Assembly (NCBI GenBank): GCA_030068145.1
Contig: JAPJBO010000288.1
Location: forward strand, 62,001-126,000
Length of the DNA stretch: 64,000 nucleotides
Direction: 5' to 3'
Origin: Diplonema papillatum
Taxonomy: Eukaryota; Euglenozoa; Diplonemea; Diplonemida; Diplonemidae
Part shown: positions 51,476-61,779 of the stretch, one piece after another
How the letters are laid out: the number at the start of each line of letters is the position of its first letter
Numbering within the stretch: position 1 is the first letter of the stretch
Notes under the pieces: model-generated
Seen by the model: the letters and a program-made list of their open reading frames with translations, nothing else
What the model was told of the DNA's origin: nothing
The model's database searches: none
Position numbers and translations under genes: made by a program

Positions 51476-53189
51476 ACAATGGTCCCAGCGGCGCCTGGCA
51501 CCTAAGGCGGATGCCCAGCGAGGAACCTGAGATGTCTGTAGACAGGAGGCAGTGTCAGTCTGGTTTGTCTGATTCGTCAGGCGGCTGCTCGTAGCTTGTT
51601 GATACCCTATAACCCACGGCGGCACGGAAAGGGCATACCATGGACCGCGCGACGGCTCCGGAGCGGACGAGCTGGAAAGCGAGCTGCATGTCGGGGTACG
51701 TGTACCGGTCGCCGTCGAGGGGAGGGATGTAGCTGCGGACGAGGTTCTGCAGGAGCCGCGTCCCGCGGCCGCCGCTCAACTCGCTGTGGAAGCTGCGGCC
51801 TTGCGAGGCGCACAGCAGCTCGATGGCGACAACGTGCTCCGTGTTCTCGGCGATATCCCTCGCCTTCCGGGCAGCGTGAGGCCCCATCGACACATGGTCC
51901 TCCTGGTTGGCACTCGTCGGGATCGTATCCACGGAGGCAGGGTGCGCGAGGACCTTATTCTCGCTACACAGCGAGGCCGACGCCACTTGCGCGATCATAT
52001 AACCAGAATCCAGGCCTGGCTTCGAAGCAAGGAAGCCTGGAAGGTGAGAGAGGTCCGGGTTGACCAGCTGCTCGGTTCGGCGTTCGGATATGTTGGCGAG
52101 CGTGCACAAAGAGAGAGCGAGGTAGTCCATGGCCATGGAGATGCACATGCCGTGGAAATGACCGGCGGAAATGATCTCCTTCGTGTCCGGGAAGATGATC
52201 GGGTTGTCCGTCACCGAGTTGATCTCGCGCGCCAGCACCTCCGAAACGTGGTGGATCGCAGACTTCACGGCACCGTGCACGATGGGGATGCAACGAAGGG
52301 AATACGCGTCCTGCACGCGATCGCAGCCGGTGTGGGACAAGAGGACGTCGGAATCTTCTAAGGCGGTCCGGACGTTGTGCGACGTCGCGCGGTGTCCCGG
52401 GTCTTGCTTGAGGACAGCCAGCCGGTCGTCGAAAGGCGTCGCTGTGCCCATCAGGGCCTCCAACGACAGCGCGGCCACGGCATCAGCGGCGAGGGCGACG
52501 TTCTTGGCCCGGGACAGGGCGACCAACGCCGTGCTCTTCATGATCTCGGTTCCGTTAATCATCGCCAGCCCTTCCTTCGCCTGCAGAACGACCGGTTTCT
52601 CCCCGACAGCGTCCAGCGCATCCCTAGCGGGCATCAGCGTGTGCGACCCGTCCGGCTGCAGGAGGTAGGCCTGCCCGTGTCCCATGTACGCTGCCGCCAT
52701 GTGTGACAGCGGAGCCAGGTCTCCGGAAGCGCCGACGGAGCCCTTACAGGGGACCCATGGGACGAAGCCTTTGTTGAACAGCCGCACCATCACTTCGACC
52801 AGCTCCAAGCGGATGCCGGAGTATCCCTGCACCAGGCCGTTTAGCCGGAGGACCTGCGCGATGCGGACTTCTTCAATCGGCATCGGCGGCCCGACGCCGC
52901 AGCTGTGGGAGAGGACGAGGTTTTCCTGCAGCTTTTCGAGGTCTTTCGTTTCGATGGCGACGGACTTCAGCTTTCCGAAACCCGTAGTCAGCCCGTACAC
53001 GATGTTTCCTTCCTTCACGTGGTGCTCGACGAGCTCGCGTGCGACTTCGATCCGCTTCCGACTCTCATTTGTCAGCTGGACCACCACGTCGCGCTCATTC
53101 ACGCACAGCTTCTCGAACTCCGAGAGCTTCAACGTCCGTCGCCCAGTTAAGGTGATCACCTGCTGGAACAGTGCTCGGCTCGCCCTCAT
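50728..53189 (-). CDS. HAL: Histidine ammonia-lyase, one large exon plus a tentative short last exon
   Basis: Exon 1 (53189-51639) starts at ATG and encodes 517 residues covering the whole aromatic ammonia-lyase fold. It has the YGLTTGFGKL motif (Tyr65) and GSVGASGDLAPLSHMA, whose Ala154-Ser155-Gly156 forms the MIO electrophile. It also has NGTEIM, SVTDNPI and SANQEDHVSMG. The enzyme deaminates L-histidine to urocanate, the first step of histidine breakdown. The exon ends ATG|GTATGC. A tentative 42-nt last exon (50769-50728) after ..CCACAG keeps phase 0 and ends FKLWYEFDE; total about 530 residues (bacterial enzymes are about 510). The intron holds a RepA piece and a 28S fragment. If the last exon is wrong, only the C-terminal tip changes. 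Confidence 0.92.
50975..51107 (+). repeat. RepA 3' half in the HAL intron
   Basis: It runs from 'ctacgcccgccacagaaccc' to 'aaagtaggtgcttatacaaa', followed by an A-rich tail. It is opposite in strand to HAL. Confidence 0.9.
51270..51490 (-). rRNA. 28S rRNA 3'-domain fragment inside the HAL intron
   Basis: On the minus strand it reads TAGGGAACGTGAGCTGGGTT, ACCGTCGTGAGACAGGTTGG, the sarcin-ricin loop core AGTACGAGAGGAACT, and GGATTATGGCTGAACGCCTC. This is the universal order near the 3' end of eukaryotic 28S. The stretch after the sarcin-ricin loop is divergent. RepF-like ends lie on both sides (51207-51250 and about 51500-51545). Only this part of the gene is present, so it is a fragment. Confidence 0.9.
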
Positions 53190-54355
53190 TTTTCCGCTGG
53201 CTCTTTGCTTTGTTTGTATGCTTTTATGCTGTGGGCTTCCTTACTTTGGTTTCGAGAGTACTTCGAGGAGCAGAGGACCGGCGTTTGCGAAGGTCTCGGA
53301 CCACACAGACAGATCCGTTCCGGAGAAATCGGCCTTCAAACACGTCGGCGCAGTCACGAGGGCCAAAGTGAGAAAGGTTTCCGTGCCAACAGCAGCTGGC
53401 GATGGGTCAGCCGGTCCTAAGGCAAGGTGCAACTGTTCGCGTCAAAGCTGCCGTGGGTCGTCAGTGAGACGTGTCGGAAAGAAAGAGATCCGTAAACGTC
53501 CCGCTGTTTTTACGAAGCCGTTGTGGTCAGAAGCCGTTCCGTCACCCTGAGAGCGTAGACTACATCGGCCGGCACAGAACGATTACCGACGATACGCAAG
53601 ATTGATGCGCGGCTTGGATCCATCGCCCTTCGATGATACGCTTCACCCGGGAACGCAAGCGCAAAGGAGCAACGTGAAACCAGCCCGGGGTCCTTTGGTT
53701 CATAGTGTCTATTTGGTTGCGCAGGGGGTCGCACACCGGGGATTTCCTCTCACGAGGAGCCTAGGGAGAAACGACAAGCAGGGCCCCCAACTGCTGTTTT
53801 CTTTCGTCCTGTCTCAGCCTGGGGGTACCGCGTCGTTCACAACCCTTCCGGGCAAGGGGATTTCGTAAAGAAACGGGACTTCGTGGACTCGATATTATTC
53901 TCCTCCTCGTTTCCGTGCCTTGCCGACCCTTCGTCCTCCTCACGCACTCAAGCCCGAATATAGAGTACAGGCCGTGCGTTTTTTTTTTTTTTTGTGGAAG
54001 GCGCTGTCAGAGTTCTCCCTTGCGCACATACAATTCAAAGTGGATACAATCGTTTTGTTTGTGCGTGGCGGTTGACCGTTTCCCCACGGTATTTGCCCTG
54101 CGTCATTTTCAGGTTCGGAACAACCAACGTCTTTTTAGCCCTGCACAACATTGAAGGGCAACCCGCAAGATTGTTGGCGCTAAAAGTATCGCGCGAAGCC
54201 CGCACCTTTTTCGTCGTTGCCGAAAACCCTGGTCTCGGGGACAAAGGCATCCCCCCTGCCCGGTGTCCCGAGACGCCTCAAAATGGCGCGTGGCATACAG
54301 AAGCGGCTGTGTATCTTTCTGTCGTTCAACTGGGATTAGTTTGCCGGTGACTCCT
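53190..54355. other. Upstream region of HAL, nothing else recognised
   Basis: No gene, shared repeat or rRNA piece could be supported. Poly-T (about 53979-53992) and other simple runs are present. Confidence 0.4.
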
Positions 54356-54414
54356 CTTTTGGGGGGGGGGGGGGCAGTGCTGACACTACCCTGAGAGCCC
54401 CCAACGACTTTGCA

Positions 54415-54575
54415 CACGGTGGACCGGTCATGGTCATGACCGCATGTTTGACCGGTCAGTTTTTGACCGGTCAGCTGAGAAAGTTATGCGGTCATTGACC
54501 GCATACCTTGCGGTCAATGACCGCACCCTTGCGGTCAATGACCGCAATGTTGCGGTCATTGAACGCATCCTGTGG
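54415..54575 (+). repeat. Left palindrome array
   Basis: It contains several gaccggtca and at least four copies of tgcggtca(a/t)tgaccgca or one-base variants. Each unit is itself a palindrome. Confidence 0.9.
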
Positions 54576-54829
54576 TAAGCCACAAGGATTCCTGCCTTTT
54601 TGGGTTGAAAATCACCCGGTCTCGGTCTCTCTCTTTTCTGGTAAACGTGCTTCTGCGTTTCGGGCGCTGGTTGGAGAAAAGGTATGTTGGGTGTCACCTA
54701 CAGGGCTTTTTTGTGGGATTTCTGAGGTCACGATCACACGGTGTGCTCCAGCACCGGGTGAACTGTGCAGTCCATTTTGCGGGTGTCACACCTGCACCTG
54801 TGTAAAGTTTAGATGGCTTCGAAGTTGTA

Positions 54830-57300
54830 GACGTTGGAGTGCCGCGGTCTTGACCAGGACTCGTCTGGCCGCTCGCGCTCCGATCTGTGCCAAGCAGTCG
54901 GGGCGCGAGCGGAGGCACCAAATTTATGGCCTCATACGTCAAGAACCTTGTGCGCCCTGGACGCCCGCATACTCGAGGTTCTAAGCAGCGCCAGAAACTC
55001 GCCCAGAATCTGCGGAGCAGCGCCGTGGTCATGGACGGCATCGAAGATCGTCCTGAACTCCTTCACGCCCGGCGGCTTCGCCCGCCGTGGGTCCGGCGAC
55101 TCCTCCTGAGGACAGCCATCATCCTACTCACGCTCTTTCATTGAGCGGGTCGTCGAGGACACACGCCGCCGCTTTGTTCTCCGCCAGCACGGACGCCATG
55201 ATGTTTAGGGGCACCCCATAGGCCCATTGTCGCCCATCAGCAACAGGCGACCACCGCCACCGTAGGGCCCGACGCCCATGCCTCGACACTTGGGCCTGTA
55301 GTCCGTGGCTCTCGGAGCAGGGAGCCCCGGGGCTGGTCGGTGCCCGGGGCTCAGCCCCGGAGCGCTCCAGGAGCCCGACAGGGACGGGCATAGAACACAC
55401 TTTCTACTGTTTTCCAGGTAGATCCGTTCCCAGCCGCGAGCGAGGCGACTCCTCGACTCGTCTGTGGGAGAGCGGCAGAAGAGGATAAAGGCCTCCCAGA
55501 GCTTGTATATCCCAGCACCTTTCTTTCTTGTCCTGCTCATCCGCACCCAGTTCACTTTGGTCGTCAACGCAAACCCGTCAACGCTCTCGTCCTCCGAATC
55601 TTCATCGACGGGTGAAGATCAGAGCCAAAGGGGACAACTTTATCGGTCTCAGGGGTGAACACCGACGACCCCCTGCAGATGGCGCGGTACATGGCGCAGC
55701 TTGGGTGCGGCGGCCATCACTCAGCTGCCACTCGGACGGTGTTAGCGAGTTTTCAGATTTTTCTGGACTCGGTGCCGTCGCCGCCAAAGAACCTGGCAGA
55801 CCAGATCACTGCCTGGGGAGCTTGGCCGACGGCCGCCGCCCAGGCTTTGATGTGGGCAAGGGGCGGTACGGACTCGTTGCCGCTCCTCTATCCGCATCGT
55901 GCTGCGGCACCTCGATGGGATCTCGGGCCCGAACTTCCTGCTTTTCCCGGGCCACGAGTACCAACAACTGCTCGGGACCTGAAGTCCTATTTCTTCCAAT
56001 TCCCAGTAGGACGGCCGACGCCGGGGAGCCCAACGGGCTACGAGATGAGGCCAATTTTCCGCGGCGGCGAGGAGACGATGGGAGTCTTGGAGACGCAGCT
56101 GAAGGCGAGCCGGCGGTGAGGCGTGGGGGATGGACCTTTTCCCGACGTACGGAAGAGAGAGGGCGGAGCGTGCAGCGAGATGGACGGCCTTCGACGACAC
56201 CACGGAGAAGAAGAAGGGCAAGAAGTCGGCCGTTGTCGGAGGAGACCCGTGGCTCGTACCGGAAGGGATTCCCCGACACGAAAAGTGGGGTGAGCGGAAA
56301 ATGTGTGCCGAGCACCGGATGACGCAGTGCACCACATGTAAGACGACAACGGAATGCTGTCGCAACCATCACCACCGATGTCTCGACCATGAGATGCCGA
56401 CGTGCGACAGCTGCAAGAAACACGCCGACCTGAGGAGTAGGAGACGCGGGCACTGCTGCAGGGAAGGGCACCACCGGGCGGCCGTAGAGGAGAAGAATCA
56501 ACGACGAAGAAGAGGAAGGCGGAGCCGGAGGGCCCCGCGTCAGCGCCGAGACAGGCGAAGCGTGAGAACGTGGTGCTCGTTCTGCCGGAAGCAGCGGAAG
56601 GCGAGCGAGGACCCGCAACATCGGCAGCGACTTCAGCAGCGAAGGTCGGGAAGACGGCGCTTTCTTCGGGCTTCGGACCAGGAGACCCGACGGGGGCGTG
56701 GCTCTGTATTGGTGGCGCCTGGGCAGGTCGTTTTCTATGATTGCGCAGGACTCTGATTTTGTCATCACGGAGCTTGCCGGGGACGACAGGATAGTCTGGT
56801 ACGACGACTGGGCCCTCGTCGGTACCTGTCCGGCGCGCTTCGCGCTGTGCGCAACCGCGTGCCCGTATGGTGCGCATGATGGTCAAGGACGAGTAGTCTG
56901 TCCTCGAGCCCAGCTCGACGCCGGTTGTCCTGGGAGTCGAGTTTGACTTCGCAGCGAAGAGGTACCGGCTATAGCAAGGGTGGGTGCAGAAGCCGCACCT
57001 CCTCTTTTGCTCGGTCGATTTGACGCAAATGACTCTGCGCGGCGTCTGGAAGTCGTCGAGAGACCGCCATTTGAGCGCGGATGGTGACCCTGGCGCACCA
57101 GGTCCTGACCGGTTCCCTGGGCTGGGAGTCGCTAGTCCGCGTGAGGGACGATATCGTTCCGTTCCTGCGGGGGTGAGCCGGCGTCTATCGGACAACCGGT
57201 GGGTCGGCTTCGACTCGAAGCTGCACCCTCGTGGAGGCGTGGTCCGATGCCAGCACGCAGGGACGGGCGGGACTGGTGGGCTCTCACAGTTGCACTCAGG
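54830..57300 (+). mobile_element. Fossil retroelement with a Cys/His-repeat region
   Basis: Recognisable parts in order: a fragment at about 54890-55145; a region with a Trp/Pro-rich protein pattern (about 55655-56119); a Cys/His-repeat region (about 56130-56500) with CAEHRMTQCTTC, CLDHEMPTCDSC and the blocks CCRNHHH and CCREGHH; then a reverse-transcriptase-like stretch (about 56790-56960) around a YDDW motif; then a possible RNase H-like part. It is clearly broken, with several breaks, and looks old compared with the cassette at 47-49 kb. The family is uncertain: the ends do not look like LTRs, so a tyrosine-recombinase or non-LTR relative is possible. Confidence 0.55.
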
Positions 57301-57734
57301 GAGTTGATGCACCACGAAAGTCGAAAAGAGATTTGGGATAGCATGCAAGAATCTGTAGCGATAATCTGCATCGCCGGTTCGCACGTGATGTGTCACGCTT
57401 TCGCCTCTTTAGCCCCCTCGGGCGATGGCCGCGCTTCGATGGGCGCTTTCTACGCCGTTTTGTTGTCGGCTCCGACGCAGAGTTCGTCCGCTTCTTCGCT
57501 CGCGTCAGTGCCGTCTTCTTGACCCTCGCCGCTGGCTTTAATGTTGATGTTGCGGGTCTCTGATGTTGTTTGTCTTCTGCTGCTTCAGGTAGCATTCCGG
57601 GTGTGCTCTTTGTCGCTTTGACGATACGTGGCGAGCAACGTTTTTCCCTCATGTGGAAACCGAGTCAGTAATCGGTTCCCTCAACCCGCTGACCATGATT
57701 GGCGCTGATGCTCGATTCGATTGTACTTACGGTG

Positions 57735-57905
57735 AGGCAGTTTCTCACTGGCGTTGTGGTGGATGGAAGGTGACCTCGCCCAAGCTCGTTTCCCGGGTTA
57801 AGGCAGTCACTCAACATTCCCTTGCGCTAGTGATATCAGTTACAAAGACGTGTTCTTACTTTTCCCTTTCTTCTGGGCAGTTCTCGTCAGACAATACGAA
57901 GAGCA
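57735..57905 (+). repeat. RepD copy
   Basis: It shares 'ggtgacctcgcccaagctcg', 'cattcccttgcgctagtgat', 'gtgttcttactt' and 'acgaagagcagaaa' with about 18750-18910, in the same orientation. Confidence 0.7.
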
Positions 57906-58534
57906 GAAATTCCATGGCGATGTGGGCCCCGTAGAGATGTCCCGCAGCACATCTTCTTTGCCGAGCTGACGACAGCAAAGTTTGCGACTCCGCTGTCGAC
58001 AAGTAGAATCTTTGTCGACAACTTGCCTTTGTTTGTGCGCTCGCAGCCTTTGTTCGCACTTTCTCTCGTTGAAGAGATATTGTGCTATTTGCAAAGGCTG
58101 CCTTCCTGTTGAAATCATCTGTTCTCATAGTAGTGGACGCCACACTAATTTTTGTGTACGCCGGACACAACTGTTTGCGAGACTGGAGGCACTCGTTGCA
58201 TCGAAGAGTTTGCAAAGGTCGACAGTCAACCTTGGGTTTTACATCGTCTGTTACGATGGAAAGGTGCGTGGCGTCCCGTGTCTTTCTTCGCACGGGCTCA
58301 CCGTCGCATCGTTTGAGAGAACTACACCACCAGGCTCGTTGCCAATCAAAAAACTGTCAGCTGCCCGTGAAAGTGTCTCACTCCTCTGCGAGGTCGGTTT
58401 GAGACGCTTTCACGGGTAAAAAGGGTGAGCCACTTACACGGGGGGGGTACGTATAGTTGTAAGTGCGTACTTCGAGAATTAGGCCTTGCATGGGTACACT
58501 TTGCTGCCTATTTTACCTTGCAAACTGTCATAAG

Positions 58535-58690
58535 TACCGGTTATTGACCGCAATGTTGCGGTCAATGACCGCATGGGTGCGGTCAATGACCAGTACCCTA
58601 CCGGTCAATGACCGCAAGGTACCGGTCAACATTATTGCGGTCAGCGTGGTGCGGTCATTGACCGCACCAGCCCTTGACCGGTCCACCGTG
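58535..58690 (-). repeat. Right palindrome array
   Basis: It mirrors the left array: ttgaccgcaatgttgcggtc, tgcggtcattgaccgca and gaccggtccaccgtg. A run of C with one A (about 58697-58731) follows. Confidence 0.9.
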
Positions 58691-58739
58691 CAAGGCCCCC
58701 ACCCCCCCCCCCCCCCCCCCCCCCCCCCCCTTCTACAGT

Positions 58740-59690
58740 GCAGTTGCCTTGGAGGCTGGGTGGTCGAATTCTCTAAGGTGAAATGGTCAAAATCCCCTGG
58801 CAAAAGTGGGCCCACAAAAAATTTTCAAAGTGTGGTTTTTGGGGTATTTGCAAGCGAGGGGTAAAATTACGGTGTTCTTCTCGAGAGCGACGGGGTAATA
58901 ACCTTTGAACAAGTGATAGTTCTCGTCGGAATAGTATTAATCTTCTAAGATCTTCGATCTTATACGACAAAAAAAAATTTTTTTCTGACCACCCACCGTG
59001 GTGACCACCTTAGAGAGTGACAGGTAGCGTCCCCCCTCCACAGTGAAAATAGCCTGTATATAGGGGGGGGGGGTCAGGTCCGATTCTGCCAACGACTCCG
59101 CAATCTGGCCGCTTAGGGCCACCCCTGGGGGGGGGAAGTGTGACACCTTCGGGTTTGGCGCTCCCGTCAAGCACAAACTCGTAGGAAAGCGCGTAGTCCA
59201 GCATTCCTGCTATCTCAGACTCGCGTGCTGCGGAGAAGACTCTCAGCACGTAGCCGAAGTTTCAACTTGATAGCACGCAAATACTGCAGGAGTAGCTAGT
59301 AGTAATTCTCGAGCTTCTCTGCTCTCGATTGCGGGAGTCGGGAAACCTTAACGCACCCCAAAAGGAGGACCGACTACCTCCCACTTGAGTGAAAAGGCGA
59401 AGAATGAAAAACACTAACACATACATTGTTTTAGTTGAAAAGTTCGCTTGAGAAGAGTCCGGGGATAGTAGAAAACATTTTGTTGCACAGCTGGCAGATG
59501 GGTGAGAGTGTTCATGTCGCCGCCCACCTGCCGAATCTGTCTTCCGCAAAGAACTAAGACACAGTACTGAACTGAACGTACATCCGCCGTGTGGCAGAGG
59601 GCCCAAAACTAGATAAACAAGAGGAATCGTAGTAGGGAACACGGAGTTAGGACTTACACCGATATGTACGCAACAACGAGCGTTCATTCG
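58740..59690. other. Stretch with weak inverted repeats, no gene
   Basis: 'ctctaaggtg' at about 58774 and 'caccttagag' at about 59006 could be ends of a small fold-back element. No gene is supported. Confidence 0.35.
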
Positions 59691-59693
59691 GGT

Positions 59694-59970
59694 ACCTACC
59701 CTCCCAGTGTAATTGAGACATCAGAAAACGCTTGTAATTGAGACACTGTTGGGGCTGGGGGCGGGGTGTCTCAATTACACGCGTTTAGGTTGATGGACAT
59801 GTACCAATGGGTGCACCACTGGATTGACACACTGCACGAAATGGGGTGTCCGGGCTCGCTTTGTTAGGCACAGGTGTCACCGTGCCACAATAGAAGTACA
59901 ATAGCGCTTGAAATTGGGACACTTGTGGGAAAATTACGAAAATAGGTGCCTCAATTACACGGGGGTAGGT
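59694..59970. mobile_element. 277-bp fold-back (MITE-like) element
   Basis: Outer arms acctaccctcccagtgtaat (from 59694) and, reverse complemented, acctacccccgtgtaattga (to 59970). An inner hairpin at 59726-59746 and 59766-59786 (aaacgcttgtaattgagaca) matches at 20 of 21 positions. The 'gtgtaattgagac' motif recurs on both strands. No coding capacity. Confidence 0.75.
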
Positions 59971-60160
59971 AAGCCATTTTTGGCGGGGTGACTTCTTTGT
60001 TAGCTTCGTTTAACCTCAATCATGTGAATGCAACGTTTGTTCCAGAACTGTTTTGACACTAGGCTCAAAACTGGTGGTGGTTGTGGTGGTGGTGGTGGTC
60101 GTCGTCGTTTTGTGCCTAATAGTTTTGATGACCACGCAAGCCAAAAAGATTAGTATGGCG

Positions 60161-60270
60161 CTTTCTTTTGTTTGTGCGCACTAGCGGAACTCACCTGCTT
60201 TGGTAAGCTTCATGTAGTACGCTGCCAACTACTAATTTTTAGTACCAACAATGCATTGTTAACACAAAAA
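60161..60270 (+). repeat. RepE copy
   Basis: Nearly identical to 49812-49920, with one T missing in 'ctgctttggtaag' and a few changes. Plus orientation, A-rich end. Confidence 0.85.
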
Positions 60271-60384
60271 ACGTCGCAAGTGGCGAGCCTCCCACTTCCT
60301 CCGGCGTTTGCACAGCTTGGTGAAAAGAACTCTGCATTGATTTCGAAGTATCAGGAGACCGAGCTGCAACATCATAGTGGTAGA

Positions 60385-60445
60385 ATGTCACTTCTGCCCA
60401 GTGCAACGCTGAGAGATCAGGTCAAGCACGGGTAAACGGTGCACG
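60385..60445 (+). rRNA. 28S rRNA fragment, short and rearranged
   Basis: It reads cttctgcccagtgcaacgct, gagagatcaggtcaagcacg, ggtaaacggtgcac. These are the same conserved blocks as at 23480-23650, with an internal deletion after 'cagtgc'. It breaks off before the TTAAGGTAGCC core. Confidence 0.8.
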
Positions 60446-61140
60446 GAGCCGCGCAATGAATGCACCGATGAGATGTCAACAAAACCCCCCGACGCTTCAG
60501 GAGCTCTCGTGAGTGAGCTGGTCGCTAATGAACGTTCTCAGAAATGCAGCATTTTTTTGCAGCATGACGAAGTGACAGAGGACCGTTTTCTAGACATCTC
60601 TTCGGCCCCACCACGAACACAGACCCTGTGGAACATTTTCTTCCTTCCTGCGGAATTCCACTCCACTTCTCTCTTGTCGGTCGCGGAATCTCATGTATTG
60701 ACTGATACACTGAGATGCCGTATCGGGCTGCCAAGGCTGTTCCGCCGGGAACGCCACGAGTGCGGTCAACCTCCGAGTTGTAAAGGCCACTTGCACAGTC
60801 TTTGCTCCGCAGTCAAAAGGAGGTGAGGCTTTGGCCAACTTTGGGGGAAAGCGGGCTCGGCACCGAAGGGCTCGAAGCCAAGAGGCTGGGCGTGCACGGC
60901 GGCATCCTGCCCGCTATTGAGCTACGCGTCGAGTGGCGTGGCTACGAATCGAACGGCGGTCAGACGATCCGAAGTAGGATACGGGTCTTGGCGGTTGCTT
61001 GGGCTGCGTGAATCGGTCTCCGCTTTGCTGTCAAATGGTGTCGTCGGCTGGAGCTTGCAACAGAACTTGCGGCCGCCACCAGCGAGACACTCTTGCAGCA
61101 GGCGGCGGCTCTTTCCACTCCCAGATCCGGTTGTGCGCTG

Positions 61141-61779
61141 TCACGTCACACTCGACAACACGAGGGTGACGCGCGGGGAGTCACGGAAGATGTTGGTGAG
61201 CTTCTGGTCGAGTTTGCGCTTTTGCGTTGATATGAGCCGCATCGTCGCTACAGGACGCCGAAGGACAGGTTTGGGTATGGGAGGAGGCGCTGGCAGTGCA
61301 CCAACCTGTTTTCGAGGAGTCAGGTGCAAAGAGTCGTGAGGGGTGAGGACCGAGCTGTTGTACGAACGACGGTCTTCCGACCGGAAGGATAACCGAGGGA
61401 CGGGCGGTTTGGCGGTTGCTTGGCTGTCGGTGGTGGCACCGTCCGCGTGCCGCCTCGTGCTCGAGTTCGTGTCCGCTTCGCTGTCGTTGGGCGTGCTGCC
61501 GACGGTTTCCGGGATGTCGTTCGCGCCCTGCGGCTGGGCCCAGCCCGGCGTGGGCGGCAGCAGCTTGCAGATGATCGGCGAACGGCCGTGGAAGACGCGC
61601 TGCTTCCTCCGCCTGTCCGCGGGGGGCCGCGTAGCCGGCGGCGCGACGTTGGGAAAACACACCCCCCGTCGGCCGCCTTCACCGGGCCCCGACCCGCGAT
61701 GCCCCGCCTTCTCCGCCATCCAGTGCACGCGCAAAGCCGCCCGCGCCCACTGCTGGCGGTAAGCATCCGTGGACTGCAT
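61141..61779 (-). CDS. Small basic Pro/Arg-rich protein, function unknown
   Basis: A frame of 212 residues from an ATG at 61779 (MQSTDAYRQQWARAALRVHW). The first 35 residues look helical. The rest is Pro/Arg/Ser-rich (KQRVFHGRSPIICKLLPP, later KQVGALPAPPPIPKPVLRR) and ends FRDSPRVTLVLSSVT. GC-rich codon use and minus-strand position fit the other genes. The frame stays open upstream of the ATG, so an earlier exon is possible. No domain is recognised. Confidence 0.5.
   Translation of the reverse strand: MQSTDAYRQQWARAALRVHWMAEKAGHRGSGPGEGGRRGVCFPNVAPPATRPPADRRRKQRVFHGRSPIICKLLPPTPGWAQPQGANDIPETVGSTPNDSEADTNSSTRRHADGATTDSQATAKPPVPRLSFRSEDRRSYNSSVLTPHDSLHLTPRKQVGALPAPPPIPKPVLRRPVATMRLISTQKRKLDQKLTNIFRDSPRVTLVLSSVT

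Larger units (their letters stand above)
54359..58735. mobile_element. 4.3-kb element with inverted ends made of TGACCGCA palindromes
   Basis: The left end has a G-run (54361-54374), then 'gcacacggtggaccggtca', then palindromes of the type tgcggtcaatgaccgca (to about 54575). The right end mirrors this: palindromes (58535-58680), 'tgaccggtccaccgtgcaag', then a C-run (about 58697-58731). The inverted ends enclose a decayed retroelement (about 54830-57300) and a RepD copy. Whether the ends belong to the retroelement or to an outer DNA element is open. Confidence 0.65.
59971..61140. other. Stretch with RepE and a 28S piece, no gene
   Basis: A (TGG)n run lies at about 60072-60105, then RepE (60161-60270), then a short 28S fragment. 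The rest up to 61140 is unassigned and may be the 3' flank of the next gene. Confidence 0.4.

Noticed and set aside
53545-53870. Possible rRNA-like stretch upstream of HAL
   Set aside because: Some words looked rRNA-like, but no conserved block could be placed in order.
55528-56322. 264-codon plus frame and 452-codon minus frame (56038-57396)
   Set aside because: Both overlap the fossil element in other frames and show only Ser/Arg/Pro-rich composition.
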